From assembly GCF_900324485.2 (NCBI RefSeq), contig NC_046650.1, forward strand, positions 5,081,450-5,145,449: a stretch of DNA of 64,000 bases, read 5' to 3'. Positions 1 through 10,893 of the stretch are shown piece by piece (position 1 is the stretch's first letter; the number at the start of each line of letters is the position of its first letter). The translations under genes were made by a program, and so were the position numbers. The stretch comes from Mastacembelus armatus. Its lineage: Eukaryota > Chordata > Actinopteri > Synbranchiformes > Mastacembelidae. Below the pieces are notes generated by a model. It was not told where the DNA came from. It saw only the letters and a list, made by a program, of their open reading frames with translations, and did not search any database.

Positions 1-11
1 GTTTTTTAGAT

Positions 12-17
12 TTTATT
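12..17 (-). promoter_or_regulatory. Poly(A) signal of the NITR-like gene
   Basis: On the minus strand this reads AATAAA, about 115 bases past the stop codon of the NITR-like gene. The distance suits a short 3' UTR, so the gene probably ends inside the window. Confidence 0.5.
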
Positions 18-132
18 TTTTGCTATAATTACAGATACAGAATAGATTCTAAACTTTACAGTTTAGCATAATCAGGAGTAAAAGATTATTATGTGGGTTT
101 GAGGGTTGGTAGATTTGCTTAAAGAGCAAAAA

Positions 133-1920
133 TCACTTCATGTCTGACACCCGAACTCCAGAATAAATCGTCTCCTTCTCTGTGTCCGCCCGTCTCCTGC
201 TCTTGCCCCGCTTCTTTTTGAAGTCCAGCGCAACGTACTGCATAGTATCAGATTCCTCATTCTGTAGGAAATAAGAAAGCTAAACTGTGAGCTGTGTCTA
301 TGTACACAGTCAAGTAAATCATGAGGAGGATTTTTTTTTTTTTTTATCTAACCTGGTTCTCAGCGGTATCTGGTGCACTCGCCCGAGAATGCAACCCTTT
401 AAAAATAAATAAATAAAGAAATATTTATAGTCCCTAGGAGGCAGACGTCTGAGAAACCTGGAAATGTAGAAAAACCAAAACTATCTGCGTGTAACTTCTG
501 TTACACAACATGCTGTGGTTTTAAGATTTGGGTGACCCTCATCAGATCAACACGCAGACTTCTCTGGTTAATATGCAGTAATTGTACCTTCAGATTGAGG
601 ATGTGTTCTCTTGGCCATTTTGCAGATGATACAGATTAGGGTGATGTTCAAGGTAACAGACACAAGCAAAGCTGCAGCCATGTAACGCACTGAGACAGGA
701 AAAGTGTCATACTGTTCCCCTGTGAGTGAAAAATATAAGTGAAGGAACAGACTAAGAGAAAAAGAAAAAGTGGCTCTGATTTTGCATTAGAAGCAAGATT
801 TTTTTTTCCTCTCAGTTTAAAGAATGTAGACTTTTTATGGATGCATTTGTAATGTCAGCTCTACACACTGTACAGAAATCATCAGTGTACAGATACAGCT
901 GAAAAGAAATTGAAAAATTGAAAAAGTGTTGCTCACCTCCAACATCCAGTCTTGTTCCTGTGCTAATCAGTATCTGTCCACACGAAGCCATAGCACAGTA
1001 GTATGTCCCAGCATCAGACAGCTTCACATTCTCCTTTGATAAACTGTACATGCAGCTCTGTACAGGAGACCCGGACTCGCTGCTGTCCACACACCGACTG
1101 CCTCTGTGTGTGTGGACGTACATGATTCCCAGGTGTGAATCCTTTTTGAGCCAGTAAACACTGTGTTCAGTGTCACTGATTCCAGTGTGCACCGTGCAGT
1201 TCAGAGACACAGAGCCACCTGGCTGCACAGACTCAGTCACTGTCTGCTGGAGAAAAGACCTGTACCTAGACTCTGGAAAGTCCAGAATTTAAGATGTTAG
1301 AAATGGCCACGAAGTGGAAACAGGGACAACATCAAATCCAGAAATCTAGGTCAAAATTCTTCTTATATTGTAAAATCTCTAAAATGTAAAACAATATAAA
1401 AATTACCTTTTAAAACTAAAAATGTCCCATTGTCAAATTCAGTGACTGCAACATGGGTTTGTCCGCAGTAGTACATGGCTGAATCTGAGTGCTGTACATT
1501 AGAAATGTTCAGATGATAGAAGCCTTCCCCAGCGTGGACTGAAAATCGCTTGTTGTCTTTGAACTGTTTATGGAAGATGTTAGACTGGATGAAATGTTTG
1601 TAGAAAGACGATATTATTTGAGGCTGCTCCCCTGCAACCTGCTTGTACCAACCCAGATATTTGGCACTGGAGGTATAGAAACAAGGTAAAGTCACATTGT
1701 CTCTGGGGTTAGCGTAGAGCACAGCACCATCTGAAAGAAAAAGTATGACTTCATACATTTAAAAAGTATCATAAATCTTCTCATAGAATATGAAAACACT
1801 ATGTGAGGGTCCCCCAGTAAGATTTACTGTTTTTTATTGTTTGTTTAGCAGAAAAAAGAGTGTATGTAGTAACTTACAGGCGCTTAAGAGAGGAATCAAG
1901 AGCATGTAAAAGTAGTACAT
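133..1920 (-). CDS. Novel immune-type receptor (NITR)-like inhibitory Ig receptor, complete
   Basis: Cell-surface Ig receptor of the teleost NITR type, expected on NK-like or lymphoid cells. Coding exons on minus: 1878-1920 (signal peptide MYYFYMLLIPLLSA), 1407-1730 (V-type Ig domain, LPC to YYC), 937-1272 (second Ig domain with extra cysteines, entered by LQQTVTESVQPGGSVSLNC), 588-719 (transmembrane YMAAALLVSVTLNITLICII), 353-396 and 133-261 (cytoplasmic tail). Every junction is GT-AG; the first four introns are phase 1 and the last is phase 0. The membrane segment has no charged residue, and the tail has two ITIM-like tyrosines, MQYVAL and TIYSGV, so I infer an inhibitory form. Both Ig domains end in J-like strands (FDNGTFLVL and STGTRLDV) that lack the first glycine of the usual G-x-G. 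Other diversified Ig receptors share this plan, but V plus I domains with J-like ends fit NITR best. I see only one copy, although NITRs usually cluster. Confidence 0.85.
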
Positions 1921-1950
1921 CCTTCACTCTCCGGTGCTCAGTCTCCCAGT

Positions 1951-3739
1951 GTGATGGTGGTTTCAGTAAAGGGGTCAAAGAAAACTGCTACACCTTCAAC
2001 GGAAAATAGTCTGTATATAATGCAGACCGTGCAGACTGGCTGTCAGTACTTGGAAGGAAGTGATGAAGTGAGAAGCTCAGATTTACTTATTTATACTTAA
2101 ATAGTAAATTTTATATATTCCCCACAGTTTGCATTCAGGTGGAAACAACAAATTTTCTAACTTCTTACCCTAAAAACAAAAAAACTGCCTCATGACACAG
2201 ATGTTGACTTTAGAGCAGCCAAATAGTTTTTTCTAGAACATCCTCAGTGACTTTTTGTTGAACTGTGTTAGACTTTTTGTGGTCTAGACATATCTTCAGA
2301 AGTGCTTGCATGTACTGTACTAACAGTCTACATCTCTCTGCACATTATGCTGATTGACCTGAGGAGGGCGCCAACATTGCTTCACTTTTACTGGTTGAGC
2401 TGTTTACTGTCTGTGTTGCCTGGCGATCTCTAAAGGTTGTACCCTGACTAAGCCATAGCCAGTTACACAAACTGCCCATGATCTTTAATAGGATAAGTGG
2501 TAAAAAGGATGGATGGATGTTTACTGTTGTACAGATCTGACAACTGGTAAGGACAGTGGCAGCAGTGAACTTCCTGATGGACTTTACTAGTTTACTAGTA
2601 CTAGTTTACTAAAGATAAATGTGTAGGCAGCTCTATCTTGCAGGATCATCTCACCCCCTCAGTGATAGTGTTAAGTAAATCTCTGTCATCCACATAGGTA
2701 GGATGAAACATTGTGTTGTTTTCTCTATTCTGTTAGTGGGAAAATGTAAATACTGAACAAAAGAGCCTCAAAACTGGGACCTTGGAGAACACATTGTTTA
2801 TGTAAATGTGTAATTATTGTAGCAATCCAGATAAATGAGCACCTATAGTTTCATACAGACACATTCAATTGTGTATATGTGTGTGGACATTACACATTGC
2901 AAAATACAGTAGACAGTTTCACCATATGTATATTGGCTCACTACATTACATAATTTTCTTACGAAGTTACAATTTGTTCATACTACTGTTTTTCTGTTGT
3001 GTGTTAAATTGAAGGTCTAATAAGACACAGCACAGTACTGGGATGTACTGACTCTTTGTATTTGTGTCATGTTCCCAACATTTAATATTTGCTAAGGAAT
3101 CCAATTTTTACTCTTTCATGTTTTAATCTCTATTGCTAAGGACAACGTTTGGTATTGGTGTGCTTGAACTGTAAAACATTACAAGCAAGTTGATTTTTTT
3201 TGTTTTGTTTTGTTTTTTCATCTTGTCAGTGTGTGAGAGCCCTAACCCTATTTGCAGCCACACCTTCACATGCTCTTTCTGAGGCACACCCAAACACTTA
3301 GTCATAGTCTGCCAAAAGACCTTTCAACTAAAGATGTGGCAGCATTGTGTTCTCACAGAGGAAGAACAAAATGTCCACAGCTGAGTAAACCAGCAGGTGT
3401 CAGTGTCAACCTAGAACACTTTAAAATCAAAACACAGAGTAAAACTTATTCCCTTAGGGTACACCAGATTCCTACAACTTCAAAATGTGTAAAAAGACTC
3501 CCGGAGCATAAACCCACCTCTCTTGACATTTCTGCATCAATTTGTGGTACTGATGTAACAGACTGATTGGTCGATGTCATGTGACTCTCGTTTTTATGTT
3601 TCTGCTTGTTTCTCTTTTCTACTAGTGAGGTCTTCAACTATATGATGCTGCAAGTAGTGTGATTGAAACCTTGGTTCATAATAGTATGATAATAATAGCA
3701 ACTTAAAATATCATAACCTAATGTATTGATGATCTAATA
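1951..3739. other. Intergenic, no gene seen
   Basis: This AT-rich stretch has no frame with domain character or usable splice structure. Around 2489-2519 a phrase ending in GGATGGATGGATG resembles the 3' tail of the SINE found elsewhere in the window and may be a short relic. The palindromic phrase tagtttactagtactagttt lies near 2590. Confidence 0.5.
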
Positions 3740-3741
3740 TA

Positions 3742-5248
3742 CAGTGGGTACGGAAAGTATTCAGACCCCTTTAAAATTTTCACTCTTTGTGTCATTGCAG
3801 CCATTTGCCAAAATCAAAAAAGTTCATTTTATTTCTCATTAATGTACACTCAGCACCCCATCTTGACAGAAAAAAACAGAAATGTAGAAATTTTTGCAAA
3901 TTTATTAAAAAAGAAAAACTGAAATATCACATGGTCATAAGTATTCAGACCCTTTGCAGTGACACTCATATTTAACTCACATGCTGTCCATTTCTTCTGA
4001 TCCTCCTTGAGATGGTTCTGCTCCTTCATTGGAGTCCAGCTGTGTTTAATTAAACTGATTGGACTTGATTAGGAAAGGCACACACCTGTCTATATAAGAC
4101 CTTACAGCTCACAGTGCATGTCAGAGCAAATGAGAATCATGAGGTCGAAGGAACTGCCCAAGGAGCTCAGAGACAGAACTGTGGCAAGGCACAGATCTGG
4201 CCAAGGTTACAAAAGAATTTCTGTAGCACTCAAGGTTCCTAAGAGCACAGTGGCCTCCATAATCCTCAAATGGAAAAGGTTTGGGACGACCAGAACTCTT
4301 CCTAGATCTGGCCATCCAGCCAAACTGAGCAATCGTGGGAGAAGAGCCTTGGTGAGAGAGGTAAAGAAGAACCCAAAGATCACTGTGGCTGAGCTCCAGA
4401 GATGCAGTAGGGAGATGGGAGAAAGTTCCACAAAGTCAACTATCACTGCAGCCCTCCACCAGTCGGGGCTTTATGGCAGAGTGGCCCGACGGAAGCCTCT
4501 CCTCAGTGCAAGACACATGAAAGCCTGCATAGAGTTTGCCAAAAAACACATGAAGGACTCCCAGACTATGAGAAATAAGATTCTCTGGTCTGATGAGACC
4601 AGGATTGAACTTTTTGGTGTTAATTCTAAGTGGTATGTGTGGAGAAAACCAGGCACTGCTCATCACCTGCCCAATACAATCCCTACAGTGAAACATGGTG
4701 GTGGGAGCATCATGTTGTGGGGGTGTTTTTCAGCTGCAGGGACAGGACGACTGGTTGCAATTGAAGGAAAGATGAATGTAGCCAAGTACAGAGATATCCT
4801 AGAAGAAAACCTCTTCCAGAGTGCTCAGGACCTCAGACTGGGCCGAAGGTTCACCTTTCAACAGGACAATGACCCTAAGCACACAGCTAAAATAACAAAG
4901 GAGTGGCTTCGGAACAACTCTGTGACCGTTCTTGACTGGCCCAGCCAGAGTCCTGACCTAAACCCAATTGAGCATCTCTGGAGAGACCTGAAAATGGCTG
5001 TCCACCAACGTTCACCATCCAACCTGACAGAACTGGAGAGGATCTGCAAGGAAGAATGGCAGAGGATCCCCAAATCCAGGTGTGAAAAACTTGTTGCATC
5101 ATTCCCAAGAAGACTCATGGCTGTACTAGCTCAAAAGGGTGCTTTTACTCAATACTGAGCACAGGGTCTGAATACTTAAGACCATGTGATATTTCAGTTT
5201 TTCATTTTTAATAAATTTGCAAAAATTGAATACTTTCCGTACCCACTG
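3742..5248 (+). mobile_element. Tc1/mariner transposon, full length, with unequal inverted repeats
   Basis: The element is 1507 bp, starts CAGTGGGTACGGAAAGTATT, ends in the inverse complement, and is flanked by TA duplications at 3740-3741 and 5249-5250. The left inverted repeat is about 210 bp with outer (3742-3763) and inner (about 3938-3957) direct repeats. The right repeat is only about 87 bp: it matches the left end except that the part equivalent to about 3764-3888 is missing. One open transposase frame lies between. The open frame suggests a fairly recent arrival; the shortened right end suggests weaker mobility. Confidence 0.93.
4118..5158 (+). CDS. Tc1-family transposase, open frame
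   Basis: 346 residues, the normal Tc1 length, with no stop or frame break. The N-terminal half holds the paired-like helix-turn-helix DNA-binding domain (about residues 10-110), with a linker like the GRPR motif (RTLPRSGHPAKLS). The C-terminal half is the DDE catalytic domain: first Asp in WSDET, second in QQDNDPKH, Glu in NPIEHLW. Counting residues between the second Asp and the Glu gives 34, so the triad is DD34E. Such enzymes cut and paste the element at TA sites. Start chosen: MSEQMRIM; a nearby internal Met (MRSKELPKE) matches the start used in many relatives, so the true N-terminus may be a few residues shorter. The host does not need this gene. Confidence 0.93.
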   Translation: MSEQMRIMRSKELPKELRDRTVARHRSGQGYKRISVALKVPKSTVASIILKWKRFGTTRTLPRSGHPAKLSNRGRRALVREVKKNPKITVAELQRCSREMGESSTKSTITAALHQSGLYGRVARRKPLLSARHMKACIEFAKKHMKDSQTMRNKILWSDETRIELFGVNSKWYVWRKPGTAHHLPNTIPTVKHGGGSIMLWGCFSAAGTGRLVAIEGKMNVAKYRDILEENLFQSAQDLRLGRRFTFQQDNDPKHTAKITKEWLRNNSVTVLDWPSQSPDLNPIEHLWRDLKMAVHQRSPSNLTELERICKEEWQRIPKSRCEKLVASFPRRLMAVLAQKGAFTQY

Positions 5249-5250
5249 TA

Positions 5251-5901
5251 ATCAATCCAATTCACAAATGGTATTTGTTTTTTATCTCTTGTTCTTTTTT
5301 ACTCTTAAACAATAATCATTCACATTTAGTCATAAGCGTTTCATATTTACTGTGTTATTGTGTTAAAAGAAGATGGTGATAGAGAGGAAAAAGGAAGTGC
5401 AGCTTAGCAAAATTGAAGTAGGATTGTTAATTTGCTCTGGGAAGTCAGCTTGCAAATATTTGGCTTCAAAACTGTTCATACAGCTGGTGATCCAAATCTA
5501 TGAAATCACACTGAGAATCGCAGCTGGACTGGGTATGTGTGTGTCAACCATGTGTTATTAGCCAAACATGCTGTCACTCTGGTGCTTTGGTCCTTTAGCA
5601 CATCCAAAACTAAACTCTGTAAGCTACTCACTGCTTGGCTGTTTAGGGAGGCTCTTTCATATTATGTCCTTCAGTCCTCTTTAAAGTTTTTTTGTAGTTT
5701 GTCATATAACGCAAAAATATATAACGTCAAAAAACATAAATGAAAAACAACAATGAACTGTTTCAATGTTGTTGAGCTGTGGTGGCTGTTCTGTACAATG
5801 TAACTGGTTGATGTATTTATTTGCAGGCTGAAAAATCCATCCAAATTACCTTTTTTGTCACTTTCACATTCTGTGTAAATTGACTCATGACAAGACATCA
5901 G
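5251..5901. other. Intergenic, no gene seen
   Basis: AT-rich sequence between the Tc1 element and the first SINE. The short frames here have no recognisable domains. Confidence 0.5.
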
Positions 5902-6275
5902 GCAAGGGCAGCACAGTGGTTTAGTAGTTAGCACTGTTGCCTCGCACAGCAAGAAGGTTCCTGGTTTGAAACCCATCAGGGACCTTTCTGTGTGGAGTTT
6001 GCATGTTCTCCCTGTGCTTGTGTGGGTTTTCTCCAGGTACTCTGGTTTCCTCCCACAGTCCAAAAACATGTATGTCAGGTTGATTGGTGACTCTAAATTG
6101 TCCATAGGAGTGAGTGTGAGTGTGTGAGGTTGTTTGTCTCTATGTGGCCCTGTGATGGACTGGTGACCTGTCCAGGGTGTACCCCTGCCTTTCACCCAGA
6201 GAGAGCTGGGATAGGCTCCAGCAGATCCCTGTGAACCTGGTTAAGGAATAAGTAGGTATAGAAAATGGATGGATG
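5902..6275 (+). repeat. tRNA-derived SINE, full length (copy 1)
   Basis: The head carries RNA polymerase III promoter-like boxes (A box TGGTTTAGTAG, B box GGTTTGAAACCC); the body includes TCCTCCCACAGTCCAAAAAC and the tail is GGATGGATGG. A 13 bp target duplication, gacaagacatcag, stands at 5889-5901 and 6276-6288. The duplication is perfect, so the insertion is not very old. The recurring antisense frame beginning MKGRGTPWTGHQS in these copies is repeat translation, not a gene. Confidence 0.9.
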
Positions 6276-6288
6276 GACAAGACATCAG

Positions 6289-8600
6289 TTTGTAAAAATA
6301 TACTGATGTATGAATTACACATGAAAGAACATGCCCCTAGTGTAGTGCCTTGACTCTCAAACTGCAGCTGTACATGATAGTTGACATTTCCAACAGGGCA
6401 TAACAAAATGCTAATGTCTTCTAAGAATTGAGCTCTCATTCATTAGCGTCATAAAGCTGATATCAGTAATCTTTGCATCATTGATCCATCATTCTGTTTA
6501 CTAAAATCTAGTTTCACTTTTTGTAAAGAAAAAGACAAGTTGAATCTTTGGTTCTTTGTATCTGAGTGGGTGTTCACAAATGAGTAAGAATTCACAACTT
6601 ATTTGACTTTGATATTGATCTGGAACTGAATTGATTTGTTCAGTTATTGTTTTCTGATTGTGATTGATTTAAAGATATGAGTAAGTTCTGTAAGAAATCT
6701 GAAAAACTATTTTTTTAGATATTTTGATATATATATTATTACGAAATTATAAAAAGTCTGCGTCATTAACACTCATTAACACTTTTATTGTTACAGACAC
6801 GTAAACATGACAGCAGTAACATAACCTACACTGTTTCTCAGATCACTATGTAATATAGTGGGCGATTACACTTGCCTGATGTTTTCCTGTTTTTTTAGCA
6901 CTTTCAGTGGTCAGTGTGTTCTGCTCTTATTGGTATCCAGTCATCACTATACTGAAGTCATCGAAAAGATCATCAGTCACTTTTCTGATGCCGAACACCT
7001 TGTGCAGCAAACTAAATCTAATAACTCATTTAAGAAAATGAACAGACCCAACAAAACACAAAGACAAAACTGATGTATTCTAAAATGGTAAATCACAAAC
7101 ATTTATGTGCAGCATCGTCGTGTGATCTTCTCAACTTATAATACGTAAGGCACTATGCATTATGATTTCCTCCGATGCAGACTTTGTATGAAGACCAGAC
7201 TCTTAGAGTTTGTGTCAAATTGTTGGTTTGTCAGTAGCTCGGTGTTTCCTTTTCAAAGCTTGTGACTTCCTACAACTTATACGCCCATGAGTCTAGTTCT
7301 GGGTATGCTGACATGCTAACAACACATAAGAGGTGTCAGTCAAACTGCCTGTGACACCGAAAAAAAAACAGGGGATTTTTCTGTGAGGAGATGATCTGCA
7401 TGTTTGCAGGGGGGTAAGTGAAGGGCTATTCATTATAGCTGTTTTAAAGTCTATGTTTTGCAGTAGGAAGGATAAAGTGTCATTTGTCAATCATTATAGT
7501 TTTTATTGAACATTACAGTGTTGGAAATGTTGTCCTTGACAATTTATTTATTTATTTATTTATTTTCAAAAGTTATTTTTAAGAAGATTTGCTCTGTTTA
7601 GTTCTGGTGTAGGGACTGTATCACCAACAAACAAACAACAAGTGCTGAGCCTTTAGAAGAGAACTGCAAAGAGGATGTGCAAAATCGCAAAGATAAGATG
7701 GCAAGAATAGGCTGCACAAAGGTTGCAAACAGAATACATCTTTCAGAGAAAATTTTTTAAAAAATTCAGATTTTTATATAACAAGTAAATTGGAGGGTTT
7801 TTTTTATAAAGTAGGGATAAAATCATTATTGGAACCAAGTGCTATGGTTTGCTCCACCCTAATTGTTAACGTCCACAAGAAAACCATATCGATCATATCA
7901 AAAGCATGTCAGTGTTGCCGTGTACAGATAAACAGTGGATTAAACCTGGTGCCCCAACAGCAAGTTTCAACTGTGTGAGTGTGTCTGTTCCTAATATGTA
8001 ATTTTCTCTCTTTTTTGACCAGACATTGGTTTGTGTTGTGGTGAAACCCATTTGATCTTGATTATTCGCTCTTACTTTGAATTGTAACGCCTACATACAT
8101 CTCATATTGACTTATACGTATTAACTATAAAGCTAGTATGACAGATTAAAACAAACATGCACAAATCTTTTGCATGTAGATGCCCAAGTTAGCTAGAAAA
8201 ACAATGCTCTTTTCATCACTGCGGTGTTTCTTGTTCTGGTTTAGTAATACTGTTAGTGAAAAATGTAATAATGCATATAAGTCTAAAAAGCAGCTTTTGC
8301 ATAATTAGTCTAACAACAGATTGTGGATTGTGGCACACATCTTTGCCCTGTAATACCAGTTTTAGCTGTGAATTGTAATAGAACTAATTGATACATTTTT
8401 ATGTTATCTTTTTATCTTAAATGACTCTATGGTTATATACTGTTACTAAAGTATGTTTACAGTTTAATAGCAGTTTAGAAACAATCATTTTCTTATTACT
8501 GATGTCTTCTGTTTAAAAATAATCTTGCTAAGACAAATTCTGTTACTTGAAGTTGTAATTTGCCTTTAAGATTTCACTTGTTCACATCTCTATTGTAGGT
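6289..8600. other. Intergenic and probable 5' flank of the PTGDR2-like gene
   Basis: No coding region recognised. A short (TTTA)n run lies at about 7541-7564. A splice acceptor (tctctattgtag) ends near 8599, so an untranslated first exon of the PTGDR2-like gene should lie upstream within this stretch or beyond it; I could not place it. Confidence 0.45.
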
Positions 8601-8653
8601 CTCAGCAGTGTAAAGCAAAGGGATAAGTTAAGGACTAAAAGTTGCCCACCAAG

Positions 8654-9718
8654 ATGCTGTTTTGTCCTTCAACCCAGAACATCACTCCACCAGCATATAA
8701 CAACACAGAAAAGATGAGTTCTTTGACTATTTTTACCATTTTCCTTCATGGCTTTTTCTCTTCCGTTGGCATCGTTGAAAATCTCCTGATCATTGGAGTA
8801 GTAGGTTTCCATGTCCGCCGCTCTGTCATCAGCATCTGGATCCTGAACCTTGCAGCCTCTGACCTGCTGGCCACTTCTTTCCTGCCCATCTTCACCCTCT
8901 ACATGGCAAAGGGCAACACCTGGACATTGGGCAAAACCTTCTGTCGTATCCATTCCTCCATCTTCTTTCTCAACATGTTTGTCAGTGGCTTCCTGCTTGC
9001 AGCCATTTCTATGGACCGCTGCCTGGTGGTGCTGAGACCTGTCTGGGCCCAGAACTACAGGAACACCCGAATTGTGAGCAAGATATGTGGAGTGATATGG
9101 GCCTTTGCTGTGGTCTGCACGATCCCTTTCTACATATTCCGTGACACCATTACTCTAAGAAGTGGCAGGATTCTCTGTTATTACAATTATGCATTATACC
9201 TGCCTAGTGCGACATATGACCGGAAACCTGTGTGTCAGCAACGCAAGGAAGCCTTGGCCTTTATGAAACTCTTTTTTGCCTTTCTGATCCCTCTGTCAAT
9301 CATCATCTTCAGCTATGTAGCCGTGAATGCTAGCCTGGCACGCAGAGGACAACGGCGTCCTTTCCGTTTTGTTCGTCTTGTAGTGGCAGTGGTGGTGAGC
9401 TTTCTCCTCTGCTGGGCTCCATACCATTTATTTATTGTTATGGAGGTGCTGGCTCCTGAAGGCCATCATGCACAGAAAATAGCTGGCAAAGCTCTGCCAA
9501 TTGCAGCGTCCATTGGCTTCTTCAACAGTGTCCTCAACCCCATTCTCTATGTGTTCAGCTGCCCTGACCTGTGCCGTAAGATTAGGCATTCTCTCGGTGC
9601 AGTGATGGAGAGTGTTCTGGCTGAAGATCTGGGAGAGCTGGTCCGGCGCCGCAGCACCGCTTATAGCTCTGTCAGCAATACCGAGGTCACAATGAAACAG
9701 ATTAATTCCAATGTGTAA
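8654..9718 (+). CDS. ptgdr2: Prostaglandin D2 receptor 2-like GPCR (CRTH2 type)
   Basis: 354 residues in one coding exon, class A seven-helix receptor. The family binds prostaglandin D2 at the plasma membrane and signals through Gi to recruit leukocytes. Recognised from stretches shared with mammalian PTGDR2: HSSIFFLNMF.SGFLL (helix 3), RPVWAQN in the second inner loop, FRDTI and GRI.CYYN in the second outer loop, FNSV.NP.LYV (helix 7) and VMESVL in the tail. The usual DRY is DRC, also typical of PTGDR2. Two N-glycosylation sites (NIT, NNT) lie in the N-terminus. The ATG at 8654 follows a good context (ccaccaag) just after a splice acceptor near 8600, so the upstream exon is non-coding. It faces the minus-strand receptor at 10.9-12.3 kb tail to tail. 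Confidence 0.88.
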   Translation: MLFCPSTQNITPPAYNNTEKMSSLTIFTIFLHGFFSSVGIVENLLIIGVVGFHVRRSVISIWILNLAASDLLATSFLPIFTLYMAKGNTWTLGKTFCRIHSSIFFLNMFVSGFLLAAISMDRCLVVLRPVWAQNYRNTRIVSKICGVIWAFAVVCTIPFYIFRDTITLRSGRILCYYNYALYLPSATYDRKPVCQQRKEALAFMKLFFAFLIPLSIIIFSYVAVNASLARRGQRRPFRFVRLVVAVVVSFLLCWAPYHLFIVMEVLAPEGHHAQKIAGKALPIAASIGFFNSVLNPILYVFSCPDLCRKIRHSLGAVMESVLAEDLGELVRRRSTAYSSVSNTEVTMKQINSNV

Positions 9719-10326
9719 CGTGTCTCAAAATTGAGGAACCAGAGAATGACGAAAGTCTTGTACCATACATTTTAATAGTAACCAATAGTAACCAACTTCC
9801 CTTGTTTACTGCTCTAAATTCAGTTTGCTCTTTATATCTGTTAATGTTAATGTGAGCTTATATTACACCATATTTGCTATTTGCCTGGTATCATAGTATC
9901 TTAAATTTTGCAATGGTTGTTCAAAGACGTGTCCAAGAAAGAGTCCACAAAGAGTTTTTAAGGACTGAGTTAAAAATTGATGTTTTGTTCAGTTGTCAAT
10001 CAGAAACAATAATTCTTATGTTGCCTTTGATATTTGATGTGCATATGTTATTGATTGAACCATAAACTGAGCCACAGTGTTTCCCATCTCTTTTCTGTGA
10101 GATGATTTTGAAATGAAGTCATAGGCATAAGGTGGTTTTTGCTTGATGTTATCAGCAATTGTGAAAGCTCAGACAAGCACATAACTCTGTCTGAATTCAC
10201 AAACTGCACTTGTGAAAAGCAGATGTCAGCTTATTTTTGTGTTTGACTTCTGTATCACTGTTATTTTCATGTAATTTTTATACATTTTATACATTTATAC
10301 ATTTTTGTAAAACATTTCTAAACTTC

Positions 10327-10332
10327 AATAAA
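10327..10332 (+). promoter_or_regulatory. Poly(A) signal of the ptgdr2-like gene
   Basis: AATAAA about 610 bases after the receptor stop codon, followed by an A-rich stretch. It gives a plausible mRNA end before the convergent neighbour. Confidence 0.5.
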
Positions 10333-10893
10333 CCAAAAAAACAGCTTGGTGTGGCAGTAAGACACTTCTCTCGCACCTAGGGAACCACAGTGCTTGTGTT
10401 TCCTTAGTGAATTACACCATTTCTGTTTACATGAAAACAAACAAGTGAAACATTAAACCCTAAATTTAATCATCGAAAATTATCATTAAAAAAGGTTAGT
10501 GATTTTCACACGCTGGTCAAACAGTATTTCTGATAGTTGTATTTGTTTTCTGAAGCCACAATGAGTAGAATTGCTCATAGAAAATACTGCAAATAATTTC
10601 TGTATTTTGAGTTAATTATACAGCATTGAGATTTTTGTATGAAACATTTCTTGTCTTTGCAATTTGAAATGTTTGTGCACAAATGTTTCCGTTTTCATCA
10701 GCTTCTGAATCATCAAATACATGATCTCAAGGAAGATAGTAAAACTAAAAACTGTACTAGTAGAATTCTTTAGATGACTATGTGGAAATACTGGCAAGTG
10801 CACGTTGACAGTGACAAAGCATATACAGTAAATGGTTTACATGCATATCAAATGGGTGGAGCAATCGCTTTGACTTTAAAAATATTAGTAAAT

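Noticed and set aside
3252-3566. 104-codon plus-strand frame
   Set aside because: No domain, no promoter or splice context, in AT-rich DNA; probably chance.
5671-6195. Antisense frame of 174 codons, with the MKGRGTPWTGHQS phrase seen in several places
   Set aside because: It reads through the SINE; the same phrase recurs at 17777, 19655, 42577 and 55113 in each SINE copy, so it is repeat translation.
8669-8953. Antisense frame inside the PTGDR2-like gene
   Set aside because: Shadow of the receptor coding strand.
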